From Chitinophagaceae bacterium (lineage in GTDB: Bacteria > Bacteroidota > Bacteroidia > Chitinophagales > Chitinophagaceae): a stretch of DNA of 60,226 nt. The position numbers were made by a program, and so were the translations under genes. The stretch is from assembly GCA_947380905.1 (NCBI GenBank), contig CANCSS010000010.1, positions 1 to 60,226 on the forward strand. Reading direction: 5' to 3'. The notes under the pieces were generated by a model. That model did not search any database and was not told the origin of the DNA. It worked only from the letters and a program-made list of their open reading frames with translations. This document shows, in pieces, positions 17,964 through 29,117 of this stretch (positions are counted from its first letter, which is position 1; every line of letters starts with the position of its first letter).

Positions 17964-19069
17964 CTTTCTGGAATTTCGTTGTCGGAAGCTACTAAATAAT
18001 CTTTGTAACTACAAGGGGTCCATTCATTATTATGTGTTTGCATCCACCATCTACCCGTGCTTTTGCTTTGTAAGAAATTGGTTTCTATATCTGCAAAGGC
18101 AATATGAAATTCTTTAAATCTTTCTGTATCCGACAAGGGAGATTCTTTTTTCCCTTTTTGAACACCATCAATCACATACCAAATCATTTGTGCCATTTGA
18201 ATAGCGGTTAAATGATTGGTGTCTAACTCGGCTTGGTATCCAAATAATCCTATGGTACTTGTTTTCCAGCTCATTCCAGCATACTGCATCAGTACGCAAG
18301 CTTCTTCCCCATTAAAACCATTGGGTGTAATTAAATTCGCAGGGGCGTGTGCATTTTGAATGGCACTTATGTCAAAACTCATCATATGGCTGTCTCTAAT
18401 AACAGGTTCCATTTCTTCCAAATCTTCTCTCACTTTACCCAATCTAAAACAATCAAATCTTAATTTATCAATGGTCTCCAACATTTGTGGATGCATAAAA
18501 TAACTTTGAAATCCAATATGCGCATAATGGTTTAAATGATTTGGAAGGCCCGTAAATAATTCCTCTAAAAAATGATCCGATGGCAGCCTGGCTTCTAAGT
18601 CTAAATCTATTTTCGCGTCCACCAATACTGCATTTACCAAAGTAGGAACAGAAGTATAAGCATGGTATTGAGCCAAGGTTAAATCATGTGATCCACCTAT
18701 AATGACAATTTTTTTATTTTGTAATAACAGTTCAGAAATTACAGTTCTCAAGGCAGCATAACTGTCCTGAATGGATTGCCCCAATTTCACATTTCCAATA
18801 TCAACAATGTTTACTTGTGTATGCCAATAATAAAGCGAATACAATGCCGACCTGATGGCATTGGCTGCTTCAAATCCATTTAAAGCGTATCCACCCCCTC
18901 TTGATTCTCCTGCGCCTATGATGACCAAATCTGCTAAGGAAACATCAGGAATTTCCCCTTCATGCGTTTTAATGTGTTTGCCCAACTGGGTATCCCGATA
19001 GCCTTCGTCCTTGGATAAAAGGTCCAAATTAATGGGTTCAAGATAGTCTTTGATAGAAGTTAAGGACAT
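17936..19069 (-). CDS. Arginase/formimidoylglutamase-fold protein, degraded metal site
   Basis: A 377-residue member of the ureohydrolase (arginase, agmatinase, formimidoylglutamase) superfamily. True enzymes bind two Mn ions through GGDHS, DAHxD and SFDxDxxDP. Here the equivalent segments are GGSHD (125-129), DAKID (151-155) and SFDISAIQNAHAP (231-243), so several metal ligands are replaced. Bacteroidota proteins of this type are often labelled formimidoylglutamase, yet no other histidine-degradation gene (hutH, hutU, hutI) is nearby. It may be a non-catalytic or re-purposed fold. It follows the response regulator gene by 60 bases on the same strand and overlaps the PBP4-type gene. Confidence 0.8.
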   Translation of the reverse strand: MSLTSIKDYLEPINLDLLSKDEGYRDTQLGKHIKTHEGEIPDVSLADLVIIGAGESRGGGYALNGFEAANAIRSALYSLYYWHTQVNIVDIGNVKLGQSIQDSYAALRTVISELLLQNKKIVIIGGSHDLTLAQYHAYTSVPTLVNAVLVDAKIDLDLEARLPSDHFLEELFTGLPNHLNHYAHIGFQSYFMHPQMLETIDKLRFDCFRLGKVREDLEEMEPVIRDSHMMSFDISAIQNAHAPANLITPNGFNGEEACVLMQYAGMSWKTSTIGLFGYQAELDTNHLTAIQMAQMIWYVIDGVQKGKKESPLSDTERFKEFHIAFADIETNFLQSKSTGRWWMQTHNNEWTPCSYKDYLVASDNEIPERWLRALERE

Positions 19070-19129
19070 GTGTTGGTATTAACTACTAGAATTAACGCTT
19101 AAAGCGTCGAAAGATTGTATAAAAAGAGG

Positions 19130-19825
19130 CTAATCTTGAAATTTATACCCCACCCCTCTGATCGAAATAAAGTGAACTGGATGCTTAGGATCCAACTCGA
19201 AGTATTTGCGGAAGCTTAAAATAAAATTGTCGATGGTTCTGGTATTAGGAAAAACATGGTAGCCCCAAACGGTTTGCAAAATTCTTTCTCGGGTAATAAC
19301 ATTGTTTTTATTTTCTATCAACAACTTTAAAAGCATGGCCTCCTTTTTGGTTAAGGTAATTTTTTCTCCCGTGCTCGTAGTGGCATCAAGCGATTGAAAC
19401 TGAATCGAATTCCCCGAAAATTGATAAGCTTCAATTTGAGCAGGTTGATGAATGGCAGTAGATTTTTGTATCAGCTTTGACACCCTTAATAAAAGCTCTT
19501 CTAAATTAAAAGGCTTGGTCAAATAATCATCCGCACCAAGTTTCAAACCTTGTACTCGATTGGCACTTGTATTTTTTGCACTCAGTATAAGAATGGGTGT
19601 AGTTATATTGTTAAGGCGTACCGTTTCGGTGATAGCAAAGCCATCCAATTCGGGCAACATAACATCTAAAATAATTAAATCAAAATGTGCTTGCTGTATT
19701 TGTTTTAAAGCATGGGGACCATCAAAGGCCGAACTCACCAGATAACCCTCCATTTCAAGATTCAGTTTTAAGGCATCATGTAAATGCTCTTCATCTTCTA
19801 CCAATAATATTTCAAATTTTGTCAT
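19130..19825 (-). CDS. OmpR-family response regulator
   Basis: Two-component response regulator of 231 residues. The receiver domain has the acidic pocket at VEDEEH (9-14), the phosphoacceptor Asp54 in IILDVMLPELDG and the conserved Lys in YLTKPF. The C-terminal winged-helix DNA-binding domain (about 135-231) includes LTKKEAMLLKLL and the VWGYHVFPNTRTIDNFI recognition region, ending RGVGYKF as OmpR/PhoB regulators do. Its ATG lies 2 bases after the histidine kinase stop, so the pair is cotranscribed and almost certainly cognate. Target genes are unknown; the gldH gene just upstream is an obvious candidate for a functional link. Confidence 0.93.
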   Translation of the reverse strand: MTKFEILLVEDEEHLHDALKLNLEMEGYLVSSAFDGPHALKQIQQAHFDLIILDVMLPELDGFAITETVRLNNITTPILILSAKNTSANRVQGLKLGADDYLTKPFNLEELLLRVSKLIQKSTAIHQPAQIEAYQFSGNSIQFQSLDATTSTGEKITLTKKEAMLLKLLIENKNNVITRERILQTVWGYHVFPNTRTIDNFILSFRKYFELDPKHPVHFISIRGVGYKFQD

Positions 19826-19827
19826 GC

Positions 19828-20805
19828 TTAATTTTTTGTAAAACTGACTGTAAAAATACTTCCTTGTAATGGATTGGGCTGCACTTGTAAAGTAGCATGA
19901 TGAAAAGCGGTAATTTTCTTACATAAATAAAGACCTAAACCACTGCCTTTACTGGCTCTGGTGCTTTCGTCCCCCACTCGATAAAACTTCTCAAATATTT
20001 TTTCTCTATCATTTAGGGGGATACCAATGCCTTGATCTTTAATAGCTAAAACAATTTTACGATCATGGGATTGAAGATGTATGTCAATGGGTGTATGGGA
20101 CGGAGAATATTTGTTTGCATTGTCCAATAAATTATTTACCAGCATTTGTATTAATAAAGTTTCGCCTTGAATAAAAATAGACGCTTCAATAAATAAATTA
20201 CAAACTCTTAAGGGGAAACGTTCTTGAAAAGAATGTATCACTTCTTGCGTCAATTTAGACAAATCAATGTCTTGCTTATTGGTTTCATATTGTCCCATGT
20301 CCAATTGAGAAGCCAGTAAAATATTATTAGAAAGGGTATCTAACCTTTTTGTTTCTTTAAGCGTAGCTTCTAGTAATTTATTTTGCTGCGTAGGGTCTAA
20401 AGTTCTTTTTAAAAGCGTTTCAATGTTTAAATGCGAAATGGCTATAGGCGTTTTTAATTCATGAGTTACCGCCATCATAAAATTTTGTTGTTGATTAGCG
20501 TAACGCAATTGCTTTAATAAAGATCTGTAAACGTAAATAGCCCCTAATAAAAAAAGGAATAGAAAAGTAATCCCTTCTCCAATAAATTGCTTTGTTTTTC
20601 GCAATTGAAAATCTTGAATTAATTTTACTTTTTGTTTCAGTGCTGGATCACTCAACTGAATAGTCTGAAATTTAATGGAAGCAATCTCCTTGTTCTGCTT
20701 CTCTAATGAAACATACCACCAAATAAATGCGGCAATCATGTAAGTTAAAAAAAACCAATAAATAAAGCTGACTAATTTGAGCGTATTAATCTTAATTAAG
20801 TTCAT
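19828..20805 (-). CDS. Membrane sensor histidine kinase
   Basis: Sensor kinase of 325 residues for the adjacent response regulator. Two transmembrane helices (about 10-31 and 76-94) flank a short periplasmic loop of about 45 residues with no recognisable sensor fold; no HAMP or PAS domain follows. The HisKA domain has the phosphoacceptor His115 in VTHELKTPI. The ATPase domain shows the N box NNLLDNANKYS, G1 DQGIGI, the F box KFYRVGDE and G2 GSGLGLYL. The gene overlaps the end of gldH by 4 bases (ATGA), a classic translational-coupling junction, and is followed 2 bases later by the regulator. Confidence 0.93.
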   Translation of the reverse strand: MNLIKINTLKLVSFIYWFFLTYMIAAFIWWYVSLEKQNKEIASIKFQTIQLSDPALKQKVKLIQDFQLRKTKQFIGEGITFLFLFLLGAIYVYRSLLKQLRYANQQQNFMMAVTHELKTPIAISHLNIETLLKRTLDPTQQNKLLEATLKETKRLDTLSNNILLASQLDMGQYETNKQDIDLSKLTQEVIHSFQERFPLRVCNLFIEASIFIQGETLLIQMLVNNLLDNANKYSPSHTPIDIHLQSHDRKIVLAIKDQGIGIPLNDREKIFEKFYRVGDESTRASKGSGLGLYLCKKITAFHHATLQVQPNPLQGSIFTVSFTKN

Positions 20806-21281
20806 GGTTTTACCTTTTCAACTCTAACACCAGTAGACAAAATATTTTGTAGCGGATCTTCTCGCATGGTATGCTGCAAAGTGAAAATGGTCACTCCTTT
20901 TTGAAAATGAGTAGGGGTATTGATGATAGGAATTCTTTGGTCAAATATATCATCCATCCCCGTTCCCAGCCATCCTTTAGATTCATCTGCCATATTTAAA
21001 TTTATATGCTGCTTGGTAGAAGTTCCATTGGGATTTTGAATACCTACTTGCAGCCAGATATTTTTATAATGATAAGCGTTATGATGTCTTATCACAAAAT
21101 AAACTTTGTACAAGGCACTGGTATCTGTAATGTTAAATTGATAAGCATTGACTTGCTTCGCAGACCAACTGTGTTCTGGAAAAATAGTTGTTTGTTCAAA
21201 AAGCGGGATGGTTTGACAGCTTGTTAAAAACAATCCTATGGCCATACTTAAACCAACAACCTTATTGTTTAACCCCTTCAT
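20802..21281 (-). CDS. gldH: Gliding motility lipoprotein GldH
   Basis: GldH-family lipoprotein, one of the proteins needed for gliding in flavobacteria and kept in many non-gliding Bacteroidota. The 159-residue product has a lipobox FLTSC with Cys22, and the family features are readable: FPEHSW, YQFNITDTSALYKVYFVIRH, YKNIWLQV, WLGTGMDDIFDQRIPI and LQHTMREDPLQNI. It starts 1 base after yicC and overlaps the histidine kinase. In many Bacteroidota gldH sits beside the PSP1/ricT gene; here ricT is about 8 kb away and gldH is instead tied to a two-component system. Confidence 0.9.
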   Translation of the reverse strand: MKGLNNKVVGLSMAIGLFLTSCQTIPLFEQTTIFPEHSWSAKQVNAYQFNITDTSALYKVYFVIRHHNAYHYKNIWLQVGIQNPNGTSTKQHINLNMADESKGWLGTGMDDIFDQRIPIINTPTHFQKGVTIFTLQHTMREDPLQNILSTGVRVEKVKP

Positions 21282-21282
21282 C

Positions 21283-22158
21283 TTACAATACGTTTAAAAT
21301 TTGTTCTTTAGCCTTTTCTAATTCATCTTTCATTAGAATCACTGCTTTTTGAATGTCCACATCATTGGCTTTGGACCCAGTCGTATTAATTTCTCTCCCC
21401 ATTTCTTGTAAAATAAAAGATAGTTTTTTACCCTTAGAGGCTTCGGCTTCTTTTAAAATGCTTTTAAAATATACACAATGATTGGTAAGTCTTACTCGCT
21501 CCTCAGAAATATCAACTTTTTCAATATAATAAATCAACTCTTGTTCTAATCTATTGTTGTCATATTTATCTGTTCCTACATATTGTTCTAACAACTTCAC
21601 CAGGCCTTCTTTTATTTTTGTTCTACGATTGGGCTCCACAACTTCAATAAGTGCTTGTTGTTTTTCGATGGCCGCCACTCTTTCTAATAAATCTTTTTCA
21701 ATACTTTTTCCTTCTTCTAGACGATGCTTAATCAAATGAGCAATGGCTTGTTGTAGCAAATTCCTTAAAGCATCCCATTCCTCATCGGTCAAGACTTCAT
21801 TGCTTGAAGAAACCACATCTGGCATTTTTAATAAAGTACTTAATATGTTTTCTTTTTCAATGCCCAATTCATTGGCCAATTCAATGATGGGTTGATAATA
21901 AGACTTCGCCAATTCTTTATTAATACTTACAGGTTTCGCCACACCATTTGATTTGATAGAAATCGAACACTCTACACTACCGCGAAATAAAGTCTCATTT
22001 AACTTGTTCCTAATTTCAACTTCATAGGGTTTCAGGGAAGAAGGGATATTTAAGCGTAAATCAAATTGCTTGCCATTTAACGACTTCACTTCCACTAAGA
22101 ATGTTTTGTCTTTAAAAGTAACTTCTGAGCGACCATATCCGGTCATGGAATATAACAT
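21283..22158 (-). CDS. yicC: YicC family protein (endoribonuclease-like)
   Basis: YicC-family protein of 291 residues; E. coli YicC is an endoribonuclease tied to small-RNA turnover, which is family knowledge and not shown for this lineage. The N-terminal YicC domain starts MLYSMTGYGRSEVTFKDK with the conserved EVKSLNGKQFDLRLNIP. The C-terminal DUF1732 region contains RLEQELIYYIEKVDISEERVR's first part and the hallmark FILQEMGREINTTGSKA. It heads a tight run with gldH (1-base gap), histidine kinase and regulator. The more usual neighbour, guanylate kinase, is not present here. Confidence 0.92.
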   Translation of the reverse strand: MLYSMTGYGRSEVTFKDKTFLVEVKSLNGKQFDLRLNIPSSLKPYEVEIRNKLNETLFRGSVECSISIKSNGVAKPVSINKELAKSYYQPIIELANELGIEKENILSTLLKMPDVVSSSNEVLTDEEWDALRNLLQQAIAHLIKHRLEEGKSIEKDLLERVAAIEKQQALIEVVEPNRRTKIKEGLVKLLEQYVGTDKYDNNRLEQELIYYIEKVDISEERVRLTNHCVYFKSILKEAEASKGKKLSFILQEMGREINTTGSKANDVDIQKAVILMKDELEKAKEQILNVL

Positions 22159-22182
22159 AGTAATACCTGTTTAAATAGTAAA

Positions 22183-22190
22183 TAAAGGTA
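22183..22190 (-). promoter_or_regulatory. Possible -7 box upstream of yicC
   Basis: On the minus strand the sequence reads TACCTTTA, one base off TAnnTTTG, 24 bases before the yicC ATG. A CAA (TTG on the minus strand) at 22207-22209 gives a short 16-base spacing, so the assignment is tentative. Confidence 0.3.
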
Positions 22191-22218
22191 TTAAATAATA
22201 GGCAAGCAAAGGCATTTT

Positions 22219-22959
22219 TTAGAAATCGATGCCCACCCAATTCTTCTTTCGAAGCTGGTATTGCTCAAAATCAAATTTATACAACTTGCCCGGCCGATGG
22301 GTAACATGTACTTCCATTTCATTGGTATCTATCAAAAAGCCCATACTGGCGAACTTTTTTCTGAAATTTCTGCGGTCCATTTTCATGTCCAAAATTGCCT
22401 CATATACATTTTGCAATTGCCTCAATGAGAATTTTTCAGGCAATAAATTTAATGCCAAAGGATGTTCTTGTATACGCTTCTTTAACCAATTGTAGCAAAA
22501 ATCTAAAATTTCCTTATGGTCAAATGCCATTTCCTTCACCTCACTCACTGGGTGCCATTTCAATTCATTATCTGTAATGCCCAAAGAATGGTCATTGATG
22601 TTTAATAGTGAGGCATACACGGTGGTAACCACCCTGCCCCCTGGATGTCTGTTTAATTTGCTAAAAGTATGTGCTTGCTCCAAATATACTTTTTTCATGC
22701 CCGTCCTTTCATACAGCACCCTATTGGCTGCTGTATCTAAATCCTCATTGGCATGAACCTGATCTCCTAATAGAGATAATTTTCCATTGAATTGGGACAA
22801 ATCACTCTTAATCAACAATACTTTTAAGGAGTTCTCATCAAAACCAAAAATGACACAATCCACTGTCAAAGGCATGGTAGGATAAGATCCTACCAATTGA
22901 ACTGCATTTTTATTTCCCAATGTCGCATTTGCGACAATAGGCTTAGGGCGCTCAGGCAT
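22219..22959 (-). CDS. NrtR-like transcriptional regulator (inactive Nudix plus winged helix)
   Basis: A 246-residue protein with an N-terminal Nudix fold (about 28-165) and a C-terminal winged-helix region (about 175-246, FSLRQLQNVYEAILDMKMD, FRKKFASMG). The Nudix box at 65-88, GDQVHANEDLDTAANRVLYERTGM, has one residue too many before the first Glu, and the catalytic REUxEE is reduced to RVLYER, so hydrolysis is unlikely. This layout is that of NrtR-family repressors, whose Bacteroidota members include sugar-responsive regulators such as the arabinose regulator of Bacteroides. The ligand cannot be told from sequence, and no sugar-utilisation operon is adjacent. Confidence 0.85.
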   Translation of the reverse strand: MPERPKPIVANATLGNKNAVQLVGSYPTMPLTVDCVIFGFDENSLKVLLIKSDLSQFNGKLSLLGDQVHANEDLDTAANRVLYERTGMKKVYLEQAHTFSKLNRHPGGRVVTTVYASLLNINDHSLGITDNELKWHPVSEVKEMAFDHKEILDFCYNWLKKRIQEHPLALNLLPEKFSLRQLQNVYEAILDMKMDRRNFRKKFASMGFLIDTNEMEVHVTHRPGKLYKFDFEQYQLRKKNWVGIDF

Positions 22960-23048
22960 AATTTACAATGTAAGCTATCAAATCGTTAAAAAAATAATTT
23001 TTCAGACCCAAAATACGAAATAAAAGAATAAAACAATTTGTAATTTAG

Positions 23049-26133
<3,085 letters not shown>

Positions 26134-26137
26134 TCTT

Positions 26138-26157
26138 TATACTAATTTATACTAATT
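26138..26157. repeat. Tandem 10-bp repeat across the pfkB stop
   Basis: TATACTAATT occurs twice head to tail. The repeat covers the last codons and stop of the sugar-kinase gene and part of the short spacer before asd; loss of one copy would change the end of the kinase or the spacing to asd. Confidence 0.8.
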
Positions 26158-27067
26158 CAATATCAAAATTGACCAACTGAACAAAGGATTGTATGCGTTC
26201 TTTGATATCCGCTTCGTTAATTTCAGTTAACCGTTGTGTTCCAAATTTCTCTACACAAAAACTAGCCAAAGCACTACCCACAATAATGGCCGACTTCATA
26301 TTATTAAATGAAAGGTCTTTTGTTTTTGCCAAGTGTGCAACAAATCCACCAGCAAAAGTATCTCCAGCACCTGTAGGATCAAACACTTCTTCTAATGGCA
26401 AAGCAGGTGCAAAGAACACTTCGGTATTGTGAAACAAAAGTGCTCCATGTTCTCCCTTTTTTATAATCAAATACTTAGGACCCATTTTCATAATTTTCTT
26501 GGCCGCTTTTACCAAACTGTATTCTCCACTCAATTGACGGGCTTCACTATCGTTAACCATTAAAACATCTACCAAACTAATGGTGTGTAATAAATCATCC
26601 ATCATAATTTCCATCCAAAAATTCATCGTATCCATGACGATTAATTTAGGACGTTTTTTCATTTGCTTTATCACACTACTTTGTACCCCTGGTACCAAAT
26701 TACCTAACATTAAAATTTCGCAATCTTGATAACTGTCTGGAACAACCGGTTGGAAATTTTCCAACACATTCAATTGAGTTTCCAAAGTATCACGCGTGTT
26801 CATATCTAAATGATACTTGCCACTCCAGAAAAATGTTTTTTCGTCTTTCTTAATTTGTACACCTTCTAAATCTACGCCTCTCGCAGTAAGCGCATCTAAT
26901 TCGGACTGTGGAAAATCACCTCCCACTACAGAAATTTGTTTGACATTGGTAAAGTTAGAAGCACACCATGCAATATAAGTTGCAGCTCCACCAATTATTT
27001 TATCACTTTTCCCGAAAGGGGTTTCGATGGCATCAAAGGCCATGGATCCAACTACAACTAATGACAT
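26147..27067 (-). CDS. PfkB family carbohydrate/nucleoside kinase
   Basis: A 306-residue ribokinase-fold kinase. The substrate-side GGAATYIAW lies near residues 25-33, and the C-terminal PfkB signature DPTGAGDTFAGGF contains the catalytic Asp and anion-hole glycines. A NDSEARQLSG motif, usual before the ATP site, is present. The substrate could be a sugar, a sugar phosphate or adenosine; sequence alone does not decide. It is the first gene of a pair with asd and diverges from a TetR regulator across 200 bases. Confidence 0.87.
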   Translation of the reverse strand: MSLVVVGSMAFDAIETPFGKSDKIIGGAATYIAWCASNFTNVKQISVVGGDFPQSELDALTARGVDLEGVQIKKDEKTFFWSGKYHLDMNTRDTLETQLNVLENFQPVVPDSYQDCEILMLGNLVPGVQSSVIKQMKKRPKLIVMDTMNFWMEIMMDDLLHTISLVDVLMVNDSEARQLSGEYSLVKAAKKIMKMGPKYLIIKKGEHGALLFHNTEVFFAPALPLEEVFDPTGAGDTFAGGFVAHLAKTKDLSFNNMKSAIIVGSALASFCVEKFGTQRLTEINEADIKERIQSFVQLVNFDIELV

Positions 27068-27267
27068 GTTTAACTATTTAATTTTCAGCTGCGAAACTAC
27101 GATTTTTACAGTTAAGTAGGCTTTTGAAAAAGGAACGAACGTTTATTTGTTCTAAGTACTTGATAATCAAAAAACTAACGAAAAAGGCAATTTTATTAAA
27201 ATAGACAAGCCAATAAGAGAAATAATTCTATAATTTTGTACTAACAAATGATAATATTTTAAGTCTT
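27068..27267. promoter_or_regulatory. Divergent promoter region, pfkB and TetR gene
   Basis: A perfect -7 box TAATTTTG lies at 27231-27238, 29 bases before the tetR ATG, without a clear -33 TTG at normal spacing. Further in, GAACGAACGTTTATTTGTTC (27132-27151) has outer arms GAAC and GTTC and could be an operator half, though symmetry is weak. No ORF here looks coding. Confidence 0.4.
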
Positions 27268-27864
27268 ATGGCCAGAATTAAAACGGAGAAAAACGGATCT
27301 AGAAAAGATGTAATCGTTAGTAAAGCGGCCACTCTTTTTAGAGAAAAAGGATACAAAGCAGCAAGCATGCGTGACTTAGCAGAAGCGGTGGGCGTAGAAG
27401 CAGCAAGTTTATACAATCATATTAAATCAAAAAGTGAATTGCTTCATGAATTGGTTTTTAATGTGGCCAATCGATTTGTATTAAAGATGGATGAGATTGA
27501 GTCTGAACCCATCAGCTCCCTTCAGAAAATGGAAAAATTATTGCGCTTTCACATTAGTGAGATGATTCATCATTATGAAGAAGTATATGTAAGTGACAGA
27601 GAATGGAAACATTTGTCAGATCCTTATTTATCCAACTATCAAAATCAACGAAGAGTATACCGCAAAAGGATTGCAGCCATTATTGAAGAAGGCATTAGAA
27701 ATAAAGAAATCAAATCCATAGATGCTCCTACCGTTGTATTAATATTTTTACATGCTGTAAGTGGCATTGAAAGCTGGCACAGATCTACTAAAAAAATAAA
27801 TGCTGTCGAACTAGAACAAAATATGGTAGCTATTTTAATTGATGGATTAAAAGCCAATAAATAA
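27268..27864 (+). CDS. TetR/AcrR family transcriptional regulator
   Basis: A 198-residue one-component regulator. The N-terminal helix-turn-helix (about 11-58) is typical: SRKDVIVSKAATLFREKGYK, then ASMRDLAEAVGVEAASLYNH. The C-terminal all-helical domain (about 75-198) would bind a ligand and dimerise; it carries no motif I can link to a compound. It is monocistronic in appearance, divergent from pfkB-asd and followed by obg with its own -7 box. The target could be its own promoter region or distant genes such as fatty-acid metabolism, the common theme for similar regulators. Confidence 0.9.
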   Translation: MARIKTEKNGSRKDVIVSKAATLFREKGYKAASMRDLAEAVGVEAASLYNHIKSKSELLHELVFNVANRFVLKMDEIESEPISSLQKMEKLLRFHISEMIHHYEEVYVSDREWKHLSDPYLSNYQNQRRVYRKRIAAIIEEGIRNKEIKSIDAPTVVLIFLHAVSGIESWHRSTKKINAVELEQNMVAILIDGLKANK

Positions 27865-27950
27865 AATTCGAAATCCTTACTTGCTTCTGTTAACCCTGTC
27901 CCCTCCTAACTAGTTGCTATAATAATCCTGCTTTAGCCAACAGATTTAGT

Positions 27951-27958
27951 TAACTTTG
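27951..27958 (+). promoter_or_regulatory. -7 box of obg
   Basis: TAACTTTG fits TAnnTTTG exactly and is 17 bases before the obg GTG. No convincing -33 element is found at 19-22 bases upstream. Confidence 0.5.
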
Positions 27959-27975
27959 CCATTCATTACAACAAA

Positions 27976-28977
27976 GTGTCAGAAAGAAACAATTTTATTG
28001 ATTACATCCGAATTTTTTGCCACAGCGGGCATGGCGGAGCTGGATGCAAGCATTTTTTACGCAATAAATTAACTGCGAAAGGCGGCCCAGATGGAGGTGA
28101 TGGTGGCCGTGGTGGTCATATCATTCTAAGAGGCAATGCTCAACTTTGGACTTTACTTCATTTACGCTATTACAAAAATGTGATTGCAGAAGATGGAGAA
28201 AATGGAAGTAAAAACAAATGTACCGGGAAAGATGGTCAAGACATCATTATCGAAGTGCCTTTGGGAACCATTGCTAGGGATGAGCTTACGGGTAAAGTAG
28301 AAGCTGAAATATTGAAGGATGGACAAGAAGTAATATTGGTCAAAGGAGGGCGAGGTGGCCTTGGAAATAGCAATTTTGCAACCCCTACACAACAGGTTCC
28401 AGAATATGCTCAACCTGGAGAAGATGGCCTAGAAGGCTGGAGAAATATTGAACTAAAAGTATTGGCCGATGTAGGCTTGGTTGGTTTCCCGAATGCTGGA
28501 AAATCCACTTTGTTATCGGTAATTACCGCTGCCAAACCAAAAATTGCCAATTACGCATTTACTACCCTAACACCTCAATTAGGCATGGTGGAATACCGCA
28601 ACAACCTTTCATTTTGTATTGCTGATTTACCAGGTATTATTGAAGGGGCTGCAGAAGGCAAAGGATTGGGCCATCGATTTTTAAGACATATTGAACGCAA
28701 TGCCGTTTTATTATTTTTAATCCCTGCAGATTCCAATGATCATAAAAAAGAATTTGAAATTTTAAAAAATGAATTGGAACAATTCAATCCAGAGTTGCTT
28801 CAAAAAGAATTTATTATAGCTATTAGCAAAGCAGATTTATTGGATCAGGAATTAACAGACGCTATCACCAAAGAGCTTCCTACAAATATTCCACATATTT
28901 TTATATCTTCCGCCACACAAAAAAACTTAGTAGAATTGAAAGATATTTTGTGGAAGGCCTTGAACAAACCCATCTAA
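27976..28977 (+). CDS. obg: Obg family GTPase
   Basis: Essential ribosome-associated GTPase, acting in 50S assembly and stress signalling. The 333-residue protein has the glycine-rich Obg fold at 1-158 ([36 protein letters not shown]) and the G domain from about 160: G1 [11 protein letters not shown], switch II DLPGII, G4 as SKAD in place of NKxD, G5 ISSAT. There is no C-terminal OCT domain, as usual for this phylum. The start is GTG at 27976, in agreement with family N-termini and with the -7 box upstream. A terminator shared with the convergent typA follows. Confidence 0.96.
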   Translation: MSERNNFIDYIRIFCHSGHGGAGCKHFLRNKLTAKGGPDGGDGGRGGHIILRGNAQLWTLLHLRYYKNVIAEDGENGSKNKCTGKDGQDIIIEVPLGTIARDELTGKVEAEILKDGQEVILVKGGRGGLGNSNFATPTQQVPEYAQPGEDGLEGWRNIELKVLADVGLVGFPNAGKSTLLSVITAAKPKIANYAFTTLTPQLGMVEYRNNLSFCIADLPGIIEGAAEGKGLGHRFLRHIERNAVLLFLIPADSNDHKKEFEILKNELEQFNPELLQKEFIIAISKADLLDQELTDAITKELPTNIPHIFISSATQKNLVELKDILWKALNKPI

Positions 28978-29015
28978 TATATCTTATAAAATTTAAAGGC
29001 TTACCTTATCTAAAT

Positions 29016-29051
29016 AAAAAAAGAGTCCTGATAAATCGGGACTCTTTTTTT
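29016..29051. terminator. Bidirectional terminator between obg and typA
   Basis: A 16-bp stem (29016-29031 with 29036-29051, one T-G wobble) with TAAA loop, GAGTCC core and seven A/T pairs at the base. The A and T runs on either side let it end transcripts from both obg and typA. Confidence 0.92.
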
Positions 29052-29117
29052 ATAAAATCATTAGCAAAGTATTTTGTTTATTTATTTTTTCAAAGAAAAA
29101 TTTACAAAATACAATAA

